Shown: positions 7,140 through 16,447 of the stretch, in pieces
Layout: each line of letters opens with the position of its first letter
Numbering within the stretch: the first letter of the stretch is position 1
From: Oscillospiraceae bacterium
Lineage (GTDB): Bacteria > Bacillota > Clostridia > Oscillospirales > UBA929
NCBI GenBank assembly: GCA_009782475.1
Contig: WRIZ01000024.1
Span: 1-38,924 of the forward strand
Direction: 5' to 3'
Length of the DNA: 38,924 nucleotides
The notes under the pieces: model-generated
Seen by the model: the letters and a program-made list of their open reading frames with translations, nothing else
What the model was told of the DNA's origin: nothing
Databases searched by the model: none
Position numbers and translations under genes: made by a program

Positions 7140-9650
7140 CTACCCGTCCAGCAACCCTAACTCCTTAATCTTCATCGCCGCTTCAACGCCTCCCGGCACG
7201 TCCAGCTTTTTATATATCGACTTCAAGTGTGACCTGACGCCGTAAGGCGTTATGCCTATCCTTCCGGCTATCTCATTCCGGGTCAGCCCGTCGCACAGCA
7301 AACGCATGACCACCATTTGCGGCTCGGTGAATTTAAGCACCCCCGTCACGCGCCCACCCGTCAGCCCCTTGGCGGTTTTAGATTGGGCCAGTGCCGCAAT
7401 GTAAAGCATTTTGACAAACGTGCCGGGAAGGGTGCCGGCATAATCTTTTTGCGATGCGACCTTCATAAGCCTTTGCAGCATATTGACAAGCTCCGCGCCC
7501 TCGTTGGCGAACACCTGCGTGTACCCATACACATTCGCGGATATGATGGCATCTGTCATAAACCCCAATGCTTCCGTCTGATAACCGCGCCCCTTCTTCC
7601 AAAAGGTGATTGATAAAAGAATCTTCGTTTCGATCACGTCAAGCGGTCTGTGGTACGCTTCGCATAGGGCGAGGAGCCTCTTTATGAACAGGATCGCCGT
7701 GGCAAAATCCCCTAACGCAATATGCGCCCGCGCTGTTGTAAAGTGCTGATACAGTTTGAAGAAGGACAATGTGTCGTATACGCCGACGGCGGTTTTGCGA
7801 AGCCATTTTTTTGCCGCGTCCTCGTCACTGTCCTCTAATTTGCGGCGGCAGAGGTATGCCTGAAGGTTCGCGCCGAGATAATATGCCCTGTTCTCTTCAA
7901 TCATGGCCGTCACGTTGTCCAGCGCCCTTTGCATATTCTCTTCCATACCCATGGCGTTATGGATTTCGACCAGTATCATCATGGCACAGAACTTGACTTC
8001 CGGCGCGAAGCCGTCGCGTATCTTCGCGTTCGCTTCCAAAGCGCAGATGTGCGCCTTTGCCATGTCGCCCCGCTCGTAATGAAGCCCTGCGCGTATGCAA
8101 TTCTCCATGATGTCATACTCGTCGCCCACAAGCATACCGATTGTTTTCCTCAGAAGCAGTATGTTCTTGTCTGTGTCGGTTAAATACTCTGTAAAATCCC
8201 GGCTGGCCCGGTGAAAAAAGGGCAGATTCATGGTGATGGTAGGCGTGCCCGCTTTGGCTAAATATCGAAGGGGCAGTTTTTTCATGCTTTTTGAAACATG
8301 GATCAAGCTGAGCCTGTAATCCATGCAGCGCAGCATATATCTCGTTTGCGCCGAGGCCGGGTTTTGCAGAAGGATTTTAGGGAACAGTTTATAATAACGA
8401 TCCAGGTATCTTTCCATATCCTCAACCCGCCCCTCAACAAAAGCCGCCCAAGCCTGTACTTCCAGCAAAAACGGATGTTTGTCCACGATAGAGTTGTCCA
8501 CCGACATGCGGATGATGGAAAGCGTATCCTCGATGGCGGCATAGGGAGAGTTATAGTCATACATCTTCCTCAAACCCTTTGCAATCCCGCCCGTTTCGCC
8601 GCTCCGCAAATAATATTTCACCGATTTGAAGTAATCCTTTTGACTATAAAAAAAATCCCCGGCTCTCTTATAGATGCCGCTTCGGATTTTTTTACTTTCC
8701 CGCTCCAGCATACGGTTCAAAAATGCCTGAAAAAGATGATGAAAATAGTATGTCCCTTCCCCGTCCGAACTGATAAAAGCACTTTCATCGGTCAGGCGGT
8801 CAAGCGTCTCCGCACTGTCTTTTTCGCCGGTAAGCGCGGCGGTCAGCTCCGGCGTGAGGCTGTCCGCGATGGAGATTTTCATCATAAACGCCCGTGTGCA
8901 CTCGTCCCATTTTTCCCACACCTCTTTTTGGATAAAGGCTTCCCAATGCCTCTCGACCAGTTTTTTCGCGGATGGCTGCCCGCCTGAGAGCAGTATGGTC
9001 TTTACACCGATGGCCCAGCCGCCGGTGGAGGTGTATATGTCCTGCGCCTGTTTTTGGGTCAGGGAAATCCCCCAAGCGTCAAACAGCGACTGTATTTCGT
9101 CGGACTCAAACGCCAGCGGCGCGGCATCCATAACGGAAATGTTGTCTTTCACAACCAAATCGCTGAAACTGTCGGGCGGCGGCCTGCGGCTGAGTAAAAA
9201 CAGTGTGATATTGTCCGGGAGCAGGCCAATCAGCGACGGCAGTTTATTCCGCAGCTCGTCATTGGAAACGAGATGCAGGTCGTCAAGAATCAAGACGCTC
9301 TCCGCCCCGCCGTCTGCGAATGCCTGTATGGCGCGGATGGTAAATTCGATAGGCGCGTTTGAAAAGGCGGGATGTTTCACAATCTCCCGCAAATCTTTGT
9401 TATCCTGCTGAAGCCGGAGGAGGGCAACGGCAAAACTCTCGCAGAAAAGCGAAAGGCTCGCCCCTATGTCCTCGGTCAGGGCGATTCTACTATACGGCTT
9501 GCCCGAACCCCTTGCCCACATATTGACCGAGAAGCTCTTACCGTAACCGGCTGGGGCGTAGACGTATATGCGCTTGCTTTCGGCAAGGCTCGTGAGCCGC
9601 TTCATCAATTCGGTGCGCGGAGCCGTTGGTTTCGAGCTTGCAACTTGCAT
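7140..9650 (-). CDS. MalT/LuxR-type ATP-dependent transcriptional regulator (STAND)
   Basis: The 836-residue protein has a P-loop at 32-39 (APAGYGKS), a Walker B-like LILDDLHL near residue 120 and a winged-helix region. A long helical TPR-like sensor follows, and the C-terminus is a LuxR HTH (about 770-836: FTEPQMVVMRLLCDGLTRNE, then GVRSHLKSIYKKL). MalT-type proteins oligomerise on ATP and ligand binding and activate promoters. The start is taken at ATG 9650 (MQVASSKPTAPRTEL) because AGGTGGG lies 12 bp upstream; the longer frame would begin 102 bp earlier inside the promoter. It is divergent from the SLH surface protein gene and probably controls it through the 190-bp intergenic region. Confidence 0.9.
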   Translation of the reverse strand: MQVASSKPTAPRTELMKRLTSLAESKRIYVYAPAGYGKSFSVNMWARGSGKPYSRIALTEDIGASLSLFCESFAVALLRLQQDNKDLREIVKHPAFSNAPIEFTIRAIQAFADGGAESVLILDDLHLVSNDELRNKLPSLIGLLPDNITLFLLSRRPPPDSFSDLVVKDNISVMDAAPLAFESDEIQSLFDAWGISLTQKQAQDIYTSTGGWAIGVKTILLSGGQPSAKKLVERHWEAFIQKEVWEKWDECTRAFMMKISIADSLTPELTAALTGEKDSAETLDRLTDESAFISSDGEGTYYFHHLFQAFLNRMLERESKKIRSGIYKRAGDFFYSQKDYFKSVKYYLRSGETGGIAKGLRKMYDYNSPYAAIEDTLSIIRMSVDNSIVDKHPFLLEVQAWAAFVEGRVEDMERYLDRYYKLFPKILLQNPASAQTRYMLRCMDYRLSLIHVSKSMKKLPLRYLAKAGTPTITMNLPFFHRASRDFTEYLTDTDKNILLLRKTIGMLVGDEYDIMENCIRAGLHYERGDMAKAHICALEANAKIRDGFAPEVKFCAMMILVEIHNAMGMEENMQRALDNVTAMIEENRAYYLGANLQAYLCRRKLEDSDEDAAKKWLRKTAVGVYDTLSFFKLYQHFTTARAHIALGDFATAILFIKRLLALCEAYHRPLDVIETKILLSITFWKKGRGYQTEALGFMTDAIISANVYGYTQVFANEGAELVNMLQRLMKVASQKDYAGTLPGTFVKMLYIAALAQSKTAKGLTGGRVTGVLKFTEPQMVVMRLLCDGLTRNEIAGRIGITPYGVRSHLKSIYKKLDVPGGVEAAMKIKELGLLDG

Positions 9651-9688
9651 CGTTTGAGAATCCCACCTTTTTTGTTTCGCTTTACTAT

Positions 9689-9717
9689 AGCATAGCACAA
9701 AACCGGGCATTTTCCAA
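9689..9717 (-). promoter_or_regulatory. Promoter of the MalT-like gene
   Basis: TTGGAA (9712-9717) and TATGCT (9689-9694) are 17 bp apart on the minus strand, about 40 bp before the chosen start. Confidence 0.5.
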
Positions 9718-9775
9718 AAGGTAAAAAACTCTTTTCCAAAACCACTCCCCACGGGGTACTTTTCAATTTTTCACC

Positions 9776-9806
9776 CCTAGTGTAACATGGATAATGTGGC
9801 ACTAGG
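9776..9806 (+). promoter_or_regulatory. Inverted repeat in the SLH-gene promoter region
   Basis: A perfect 7-bp repeat CCTAGTG (9776-9782) / CACTAGG (9800-9806) lies upstream of AATAAT (9811-9816), a possible -10 with no good -35. This is the arrangement expected of an activator-dependent promoter, the divergent MalT-like protein being the obvious candidate. Confidence 0.45.
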
Positions 9807-9839
9807 CTGCAATAATATGTAAAAATGGAGGGATCCCCC

Positions 9840-12800
9840 ATGACAACGGCAACCAAACGCAGCATCCCCAGCAAAATCCTGTCCCTCTCCCTAGCGTTCC
9901 TGTTAATACTGATGCTTCTCCCGGCGTTCCAGCAGCCCGCAAAGGCGGCGAACATTGCCTCTCTGATAAGCACGATAGAGAGCTTCAGCGGTCTTACCGC
10001 GACGGAGACCAGCTCCAACGTCATCACCGTAACCGGCAACGCAACAAACGTTACACCCGCACTATCATTGAATATCGACCCCGGCATCACAATAGAATGG
10101 GGTGCCGATTTTCGGACCGCAACTAGCCTAGGCACATCATCCCTCGTTCTGAGCGGCGGCGGCATCTTTGACGTCGTTGCCGGCGGCGTCGTGCATAGCT
10201 TGGTGTCAGTCGGCTCACAGACCGCTCGGGCAATCAGTGCCTCTGGCAGCGTCACCGTCAAGGTCAGCGGAGGCAGGGTCGAACAAAATTCCTCAGGCAC
10301 CGCCATCTACGCCGGCACCGGGGTCACTGTCGATATCAGCAGCGGTTGGGTGATGAGCTCAGCAGCTGCTGGTTCTAATCCTAATGACAGCGTGATTTAC
10401 GGGGCGGCCGGCTCGACAATTATTATCAGCGGCGGCAGAGTGGTGAATTATGGCACTAGTGCTAACTCCCACGCCATCAAATCAGCGGGAACTGTTGTGT
10501 TGCATGGCAGCGGTTGGGCCGCGCCTTCCAACCCCTATGACAATGCTGTTTCTGATATTAGAGGAACCCCCGGTGATCATATACGGAGCTGTACGGGCGC
10601 AGCTATCGCATCCAACGGCGGGGTGGTTTATGTTGAGGGGTCGCCCATACTTGCGGGGTACAACGGATCGTCCCCGTCCTATATTCGGACGGAAAACGAC
10701 GCAATCGGTTTTTATAAAGGTTCTAACGCCGATCTCTTCGGCAGCGACTTCACCGCAAACGATAATCTGTTCAATCTCAGCACTGCGCCTGCCGCGCCGA
10801 TACTGGACAGCGCAGCACCGACAAGCGTCACGCTGGATGGGATGGCGAGCGCGCAATACAGAAAAGACAGCGGCGCGTGGCAAAGCAGCCCGACATTCAG
10901 CGGCCTTGATCCCAATACGGGGTATGATTTCACCGTGATGCTAAAAGGACCGGACATCCCCGGGTTTACCCTCGAAAGCCCTGAAAGTGCCACGGCGACA
11001 CTTGAGACCGCGCCGGCCGTCCTTGGCGGCATTGTCACGATCAGCGGTACGCCGATATTCGGCGAGACGCTGACGGCTGTCACTACGGGGCTGACATACA
11101 CGCCGGCCTTCTCCGCAACTAAGGTATTGTCCTACCAATGGAAACGCGGCACAACGGATATCGGCACGAACAGCCCGACCTATACCCTTGTGACAGCGGA
11201 CGTCGGGCAGACGATCAGCGTGACGGTCACAGAGACACACTGCGACGTCGGTGTGATTGGCACGACCGCCTCCGCGATAGGGAAAGCGGATCAAGCCGCT
11301 TTAACAATCACAGGACTTAGCGGTCTGTATGTCTACGGCGGCACCGCAACGCTCGGCACGACAGGCGGCACGACAAGCGGCACGGTGACTTATAGTTCGA
11401 GTAATACCGCCGTGGCGGAGGTGAGCGGCAACACCGTGAACATGGTCGGTGCGGGCAGCTTCACCATCACCGCGACGATGGCGGGTAACGCCAATTACGA
11501 GGACGTGTCCGTTACAAGCGGTTCTTTCACAGTGGGCAAAGCGAATCAAGCCGCGCTGACCATCACAGACCCCGGCGCAAAGACATTTGGCGACTCCGCG
11601 TTCCAGCTTGCGACCACGGGTGGGAGCGGCACAGGCGCGGTGACGTATGAGCTTGTTTCCGGGCCGGGTTCGGTAACAAGCGGCGGTATGGTTACGATCA
11701 ACGGCGCGGGGGCCATTGTGGTAAACGCCACGAAAGCGGCCGACGCGAATCATAACGGGCCTGAGACGTCCGCAAATCTCACCATCACGGTGGCGAAAGC
11801 CGACCAAGCCGCACTGACCATCACACCCCCCGGAGCAAAGACATTCGGCGACTCCGCGTTCCAGCTTGCGGCCACGGGCGGGAGCGGCGGAGGCGCGGTG
11901 ACGTATGAGCTTGATGGCTCAACCCCTGTGCAAGCCGGAACGGTGACAAGCGGCGGCTTGGTTACGATTACCGACGCGGGGGTTATTGTCATCATCGCTA
12001 CCAAAGCGGCTGACGATAATTATGGCGTTAAGGCGACGAGTATTAGCATTACAGTGAATCCAAAACCCGTTACCATCAGTACGGCACTCAACGCCAACGT
12101 CATCGCCGGGGAGATTACAACGAGCCATACCGTAACCCTGCCCGAGCTTCCGGCGGGCGTGAGCTATGGAGCTGTCAGCACGGCGGCGGGAACAGGCGGC
12201 GTAAACTTCATTTCCGGCACACCCACAGTCAGCGGCCATACACTGACATTCAGCGCGTCGGACACTTCATCGGACGGCGACACGGCAACCATTACAATCG
12301 CCGTAAACTGGGGAGCGAATCACACAGGCGCGGCTGAAGTGGTCGTGACCGTCCACGCGCAAGCGATATTACAGGAGGATGAACCGGACGCGGGCGTCAA
12401 CTACACAACCGAGGAACTGACCGGGCTTGACGCGGACGCGGCCTATACGGTGAACGGCGTGGCTAAAACCGCCGACGCAAGCGGTCATATCGCCATAGAA
12501 GCCGCTTGGATGGGGACGACCGTAACCATCATCAAAACGGGGATCATTGCCGACGACACGATTGACAGCGACCCGCAGAACCTTCCCATTCCGGCGCGTC
12601 CCGCCGCTCCGGGCGGCGTGGGCAAGACCGACACCACGGGCGGCGGCAATAACGGCACGCTCACGGGCGTTGACGCCACGATGGAATACAGCGGCAACAG
12701 CGGCTCGACATGGACGGCTATCACCGACACAACGGTCACAGGGCTTGCGGCGGGTACTTATATCGTGCGTACAGCGGCGACAGGTTCGGCTTTCGCAAGT

Positions 12801-14126
12801 GCGGCAACCGCAAATCTTGTCATCGCAAGCAGTTCCTCCGGCGGCGGAGCCCCCGCACCCGACCCGTCGCCGTCCCCCACCCCCTCGCCGACGCCCACGC
12901 CCGAGCCCGGCACCATACCCGGACACGGCGGCACGGAAGATAACGCAATGGATATTTCGATAACGGTGAGCGATACAGGGGAAGTCACCATAAACCTTGA
13001 CGCGGAAACAACAGAAACCCTGATCTCCGACGCGATAGCCCATGCGGAAGCGGAGGGCGATAACGCGCAACCCATCGTCACCTTCGACCTCTCCGAAGTC
13101 AAAGACGCCACAGCCACCGTTTTCAACGTGGAAGCGGCGCAGGCGTTCAGCGACGCCGGAGTTGCCGTAACGGTCAAACTGCCCGGCGCGGAGATCACTC
13201 TCCCGCCGGAAACGCTGGCGGAACTCGCCGCCGCGCATGAGGACAGCGATACGCCCATCACGGTGGAAGCGGCCATCGTACCGATGAAAGACCTCACGGG
13301 TATGCAGGCCGCGCAGGTGAAAGGGTATGAAACGGTTATCAGCCTTGACGTCTTCGTGGGCGATGCAAAAATCAACGTGCCGCTGACCGTCAGCCTGCCG
13401 TATACACTCAAGGCAAACGAAGACCCCGCCGCCGTCTGCGTTTGGTATATGGACGACAAGGGCAACCTCACCAAGCTGGAGGGCGTGTATGACGCAACCA
13501 CAGGCATGATAACCTTTACCATTGAACACCAGAGCTATTTCGTCGTGGGTTACGACCCCGTCGCGCTCTGGGTCAACAAGTATAACGATCTGTCAACAGA
13601 CGACCCGTACTACGACGCCATAGCCTACGTCACTTTTTACAAACTCTTCAGCGGTTACGGCAACGGCTTGTTCGGAGCGGAAGACACCCTGACCCGCGCC
13701 CAGTTCGCCACCCTGCTTTGGGTCTTGGAAGGCAAACAGACACCAGAAGGGATAAAGAGCTTTACCGACGTGCCGGAGGACGCTTGGTACTATAACGCGG
13801 TCATTTGGGCGGCGGACAACAGCATCGTGGCCGGGGTTGGCGGCGGGCTGTTTGACCCGGAGACGCCGATCACCCGTCAGGAAGCGGCGCAGATGCTCTA
13901 CAACTATGCCGTCAACTTCAAAGGCTACGACGTCCCCGAAAACCGCGAACTGCCGGAGTATACGGATACAGACCAAATCGACGCATGGGCGGAAACGGCG
14001 GCGCAGAAGCTGGCCGAAGCGGGCGTATTGAACGACGACGAGGAGTTCAGGCCGCTGGACGACGCCACACGCGGCGAAGCGGCGGATTTGTTCAGGAACT
14101 TTTTGAGGTTTGTTGCGGGGGAATAA
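9840..14126 (+). CDS. Very large secreted S-layer-homology surface protein
   Basis: The 1428-residue protein has a signal peptide (residues 1-37, SLAFLLILMLLPAF, cleavage after AKA). Then come a glycine/serine-rich right-handed beta-helix-like region (about 40-310), a fibronectin-III-like segment (320-400) and a first Ig-like module (410-480). Three tandem Ig-like repeats of about 85 residues follow (481-740, each opening KA[DN]QAALTI), then further beta modules. A Pro/Ser/Thr linker (PSPSPTPSPTPTPEP, near 1010) and a domain common in clostridial SLH proteins precede three SLH motifs (about 1245-1428). SLH domains anchor proteins to pyruvylated wall polymer, so this is an exposed adhesin or structural protein. 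ATG 9840 is preferred over 9825 because GGAGGG (9827-9832) is then correctly spaced. A perfect terminator follows. Confidence 0.92.
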   Translation: MTTATKRSIPSKILSLSLAFLLILMLLPAFQQPAKAANIASLISTIESFSGLTATETSSNVITVTGNATNVTPALSLNIDPGITIEWGADFRTATSLGTSSLVLSGGGIFDVVAGGVVHSLVSVGSQTARAISASGSVTVKVSGGRVEQNSSGTAIYAGTGVTVDISSGWVMSSAAAGSNPNDSVIYGAAGSTIIISGGRVVNYGTSANSHAIKSAGTVVLHGSGWAAPSNPYDNAVSDIRGTPGDHIRSCTGAAIASNGGVVYVEGSPILAGYNGSSPSYIRTENDAIGFYKGSNADLFGSDFTANDNLFNLSTAPAAPILDSAAPTSVTLDGMASAQYRKDSGAWQSSPTFSGLDPNTGYDFTVMLKGPDIPGFTLESPESATATLETAPAVLGGIVTISGTPIFGETLTAVTTGLTYTPAFSATKVLSYQWKRGTTDIGTNSPTYTLVTADVGQTISVTVTETHCDVGVIGTTASAIGKADQAALTITGLSGLYVYGGTATLGTTGGTTSGTVTYSSSNTAVAEVSGNTVNMVGAGSFTITATMAGNANYEDVSVTSGSFTVGKANQAALTITDPGAKTFGDSAFQLATTGGSGTGAVTYELVSGPGSVTSGGMVTINGAGAIVVNATKAADANHNGPETSANLTITVAKADQAALTITPPGAKTFGDSAFQLAATGGSGGGAVTYELDGSTPVQAGTVTSGGLVTITDAGVIVIIATKAADDNYGVKATSISITVNPKPVTISTALNANVIAGEITTSHTVTLPELPAGVSYGAVSTAAGTGGVNFISGTPTVSGHTLTFSASDTSSDGDTATITIAVNWGANHTGAAEVVVTVHAQAILQEDEPDAGVNYTTEELTGLDADAAYTVNGVAKTADASGHIAIEAAWMGTTVTIIKTGIIADDTIDSDPQNLPIPARPAAPGGVGKTDTTGGGNNGTLTGVDATMEYSGNSGSTWTAITDTTVTGLAAGTYIVRTAATGSAFASAATANLVIASSSSGGGAPAPDPSPSPTPSPTPTPEPGTIPGHGGTEDNAMDISITVSDTGEVTINLDAETTETLISDAIAHAEAEGDNAQPIVTFDLSEVKDATATVFNVEAAQAFSDAGVAVTVKLPGAEITLPPETLAELAAAHEDSDTPITVEAAIVPMKDLTGMQAAQVKGYETVISLDVFVGDAKINVPLTVSLPYTLKANEDPAAVCVWYMDDKGNLTKLEGVYDATTGMITFTIEHQSYFVVGYDPVALWVNKYNDLSTDDPYYDAIAYVTFYKLFSGYGNGLFGAEDTLTRAQFATLLWVLEGKQTPEGIKSFTDVPEDAWYYNAVIWAADNSIVAGVGGGLFDPETPITRQEAAQMLYNYAVNFKGYDVPENRELPEYTDTDQIDAWAETAAQKLAEAGVLNDDEEFRPLDDATRGEAADLFRNFLRFVAGE
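11283..12057 (+). repeat. Three tandem Ig-like repeat units inside the SLH protein gene
   Basis: Units begin at about 11283, 11538 and 11796 (255 and 258 bp). Units 2 and 3 are nearly identical over about 60 bp around GACTCCGCGTTCCAGCTTGC, which points to recent duplication; unit 1 is more diverged. Copy number could vary by recombination. Confidence 0.8.
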
Positions 14127-14157
14127 TGAGAGAGGTTCTCCCTCGATGGGCATAAGG

Positions 14158-14191
14158 CGACCGGCAGGCTTTGAGCCTGCCGGTCGTTTTT
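14158..14191 (+). terminator. Rho-independent terminator of the SLH gene
   Basis: A perfect 13-bp stem (14158-14170 with 14174-14186), loop TTG, is followed by TTTTT. Confidence 0.93.
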
Positions 14192-14234
14192 GCGTTTGGC
14201 TAATTAATTTTGGATTTTGGACATTTACCCTTGA

Positions 14235-14804
14235 CAACATGACTTTGAGAAGCGGGAATATATCTCCAAGTCCGGCGTGGTAAAAGACAGCATGAAACAC
14301 GACCTTGCTGCTGGGACGCTGGATATTCCTGCCCGGTTTGAAGTGGCGCGAGCAAAATTTGAAGCGGTTGTCAGCAAGGCCAATACAAGGGTTCCCGTCC
14401 ATAACCGGGGTAAAGAGGTAACCGTCCGCTTGAAAAAGCAAGTCATGGTCTCCCCGGAGTTCTTGGCCTTATGGGATAAAATCAAAGGCCGCACGGCGTA
14501 CCGTGTAGCCATTGATGAGGACGCGCTCAAAACCCGCTGTATAGAAAAAATCGCGGAAATGGAGCGGTTACCCAAGGCGCAAGTTACCACCCGCACCGCC
14601 CGGATGAATGTGGAACAGTCCGGCGTGACGCATACCGAAATGGGTCTAAGTACCATGGCGGTCAAAGAGGAAGCACACCGCTTGCGCGGCGTGGAAAAAG
14701 GCAAGTTCAAATGCGGGAGACGGCATTTTGCCGCTCTTGGCGACGGCGTGGAGTTCCCCGACAGGCCAGTGAAGGATTGGTGGGAATTTAAGAAGACTGT
14801 ATAG
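14235..14804 (+). pseudogene. Degraded type III restriction enzyme (Res subunit) fragment
   Basis: The open frame, bounded upstream by TGA at 14232, starts with DFEKREYISKSGVVKDSMKH and continues through LSPEF-like VSPEFLALWDKIKGRTAYRV, which is the middle-to-C-terminal region of type III Res proteins (normally about 900-1000 residues). After residue 120 it jumps to LRGVEKGKFKCGRRHFAALG, which resembles the extreme C-terminus of the family, so an internal in-frame deletion of a few hundred codons is inferred. The helicase domain is missing and no Mod gene is near. It cannot be an active nuclease. The GTG at 14277 can be read as a start but has no RBS. Confidence 0.75.
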
Positions 14805-14825
14805 AGCGGGGTTTGCTGGGGAGTG

Positions 14826-16265
14826 TCACGCCCCCACATACCTCTGCTTTGAACTCTTCGGCTTCTCCGGCAGCGTCAGTCGCAACAATCCCGCGTCCAC
14901 AAGCGGTTGGATGACGCCGTTCATGGTATGCGTCCGGGAAAACCCAGTGAACGCGGTAATCTCCGCTCTCGACCTAGGCTCGGAACAATATTCCAAAAGT
15001 TCCTTTTGCAGCGTTTCCCGACTGCGCTTGGTTTCCCCTGTGTAAATATTGTTTTTGAACGTCACCATAAACTCGCCGCGCCGCGCTTCAAACACCGGAG
15101 AGGGCAACCCGGCCCTCGTACATTCGGCGCGGATTGTGGGGATACCGGAATAGCGGTTCTCCGTCACGCCCAACAACTCCAAAATATTCGCCAGCGACGG
15201 GTTGCGCGTGTCCGGGCGAACCTTGCCGAGGGAATCAATCGTGATTTTTCCGTACAGCCCGCCGCTATTGATGACTTCCATCCTGTCGCGGTACATTTCA
15301 ACGCGCACAGGCACATTTTGCGAGTGGACGCTGTAATCCCGATGCACCAGCGCGTTCAAAATGGCCTCCCTGACTGCTTTAGGGGGGTATTCCGGCTTGT
15401 CGTGACGCTTGCCGTCGTCACCGACAATCGTTTTATTCCGGCTGTTCCGTCTGACAAAATCGACGGCCAGTTCAATCATATCGGGAATCGCCCCGGTGAT
15501 GCGCTGGTTATCAATAAAACGCTCGCCTTCCCCGCCCAAATCACCCATCTCCACACCGGGGACGGAGACGGCGGTGATGCAGAGTTGCGGAAAATACCCC
15601 TGCGGGTATTTTGAAAAGGACATGATTCCGGCAATGGTCGGCACACTGCCCGACGTGACTCCCATCAGCTCTATGATTTCCTCGTCGGGTACGCTTTCAG
15701 CCAAATTCCTGCGCTCTTTTTTTGCCTCGTCAAGATACGCCGCCAGCCGCTCGTCGTCAAACAGCGTCAGTTTCGCGTTGTCCACCGTGCGCAGATCATC
15801 CTGCGCCCGTTTGCGGAAGGCTTCATAGCTATAAATCTCATATTCGCTCATCAGCTCGTTAGATTCGCCCACCCGAACGTAAGAGCCTTTCACCCTGCCA
15901 ATGCCGCGATAGTATATCGGCCGCTCGGACATGTCAACCGCCGGGATTTCCGCCGACACAATCACCATCCCATCCGTCTCGGCAACGGTGAATAACGGGC
16001 GCACCGCAGGCTCCATCTGCTTGCACTGCTCGGCGACTTTCTTTTGCAGATCGTGCGCGTCATATACCCCTGTGAGTTTGAAACGCTCCTTTTCGTTCAG
16101 CCCGAAAAGGATTATGCCGCCGTCGTCCTGATTGGAAAACGCGGATAACGCCCCATACAGCTTCGTCGGACAACCGTCGTGCGCGGACTTCACCTCTATC
16201 GTCTGCGTTTCACATTGCGTCCGCCGCACACGCTCGGCTAAGGCGACTAAGTCTTTTTCCTGCAT
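14826..16265 (-). CDS. AlbA_2/Schlafen-type putative ATP-binding transcriptional regulator
   Basis: The 479-residue protein starts with an AlbA_2 (Schlafen-like) domain (about 10-135: ETQTIEVKSA, LSAFSNQDDGGIILFGLNE). A central linker leads to a HATPase_c_4-type region (REAILNALVHRDYS near 300, then NSGGLYGKIT). The C-terminal winged helix (about 410-470) contains RAEITAFTGFSRTHTMNGVI. Such proteins are widespread in mobile elements and are thought to be regulators; the biochemistry is poorly known. ATG 16265 has AGGGAGG at good spacing; the 42-codon extension upstream covers the promoter and is rejected. The gene is last inside the right end of the element. Two dyad sites upstream suggest autoregulation. 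Confidence 0.88.
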   Translation of the reverse strand: MQEKDLVALAERVRRTQCETQTIEVKSAHDGCPTKLYGALSAFSNQDDGGIILFGLNEKERFKLTGVYDAHDLQKKVAEQCKQMEPAVRPLFTVAETDGMVIVSAEIPAVDMSERPIYYRGIGRVKGSYVRVGESNELMSEYEIYSYEAFRKRAQDDLRTVDNAKLTLFDDERLAAYLDEAKKERRNLAESVPDEEIIELMGVTSGSVPTIAGIMSFSKYPQGYFPQLCITAVSVPGVEMGDLGGEGERFIDNQRITGAIPDMIELAVDFVRRNSRNKTIVGDDGKRHDKPEYPPKAVREAILNALVHRDYSVHSQNVPVRVEMYRDRMEVINSGGLYGKITIDSLGKVRPDTRNPSLANILELLGVTENRYSGIPTIRAECTRAGLPSPVFEARRGEFMVTFKNNIYTGETKRSRETLQKELLEYCSEPRSRAEITAFTGFSRTHTMNGVIQPLVDAGLLRLTLPEKPKSSKQRYVGA

Positions 16266-16289
16266 ATGCGAACCCTCCCTTGGAAACTT

Positions 16290-16318
16290 AGTATAGCAAG
16301 AAAACAGGCGAATGTCAA
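16290..16318 (-). promoter_or_regulatory. Consensus promoter of the AlbA_2 gene
   Basis: TTGACA (16313-16318) and TATACT (16290-16295) are exactly 17 bp apart on the minus strand. Confidence 0.85.
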
Positions 16319-16324
16319 GCAGAA

Positions 16325-16339
16325 TGATAACTGTTGTCA
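16325..16339. promoter_or_regulatory. Operator-like dyad O1
   Basis: TGATAACTGTTGTCA, one mismatch from a palindrome, lies just upstream of the -35. It matches the O2 core in 14 of 15 positions. Confidence 0.6.
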
Positions 16340-16358
16340 AAAATACAACAACAAAACA

Positions 16359-16389
16359 GCGGAGAATGATAACTGTTATCATTCTCCGC
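16359..16389. promoter_or_regulatory. Operator-like dyad O2 (31-bp perfect palindrome)
   Basis: A 15-bp perfect inverted repeat around one central base has core TGATAACTGTTATCA (16367-16381). Its centre is 42 bp from that of O1. It could also fold as a hairpin in RNA, but no T-tract follows. Confidence 0.6.
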
Positions 16390-16440
16390 AACTCGTGTGG
16401 GCCGGTTGATTCATTAGATTTTAATATGTAGCGGCTACCT

Positions 16441-16447
16441 CTACATC
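16441..16447. other. attR: right attachment core of the integrative element
   Basis: CTACATC is identical to 3694-3700. Element sequence lies to the left and the SASP 5' half to the right. The inferred empty site has CGCCT/AGGCG arms placed symmetrically around the core. Confidence 0.8.

Larger units (their letters stand above)
3694..16447. mobile_element. 12.7-kb serine-recombinase element inserted in a spore-protein gene
   Basis: The limits come from the interrupted SASP gene: host coding sequence resumes exactly at the repeated CTACATC on each side, giving a unit of 12,747 bp. A large serine recombinase sits immediately inside the left end, its stop codon 22 bp from the core, as is usual for such elements. 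Cargo in order: recombinase, TnpW-like protein, XRE regulator, relaxase 3' remnant, MalT-like regulator, SLH surface protein, type III restriction remnant, AlbA_2 regulator. Only the tail of a relaxase is left and no other conjugation genes are seen, so self-transfer is unlikely, but excision may still be possible. Confidence 0.85.

Noticed and set aside
12369-13529. 386-codon minus-strand frame inside the SLH protein gene
   Set aside because: Arg/Cys-rich antisense frame of a high-GC gene; no RBS and no recognisable domain.
16359-16389. 31-bp palindrome as a terminator
   Set aside because: No T-tract on either side and no gene ends there; its core is repeated as O1 at the promoter, so an operator is the better reading.
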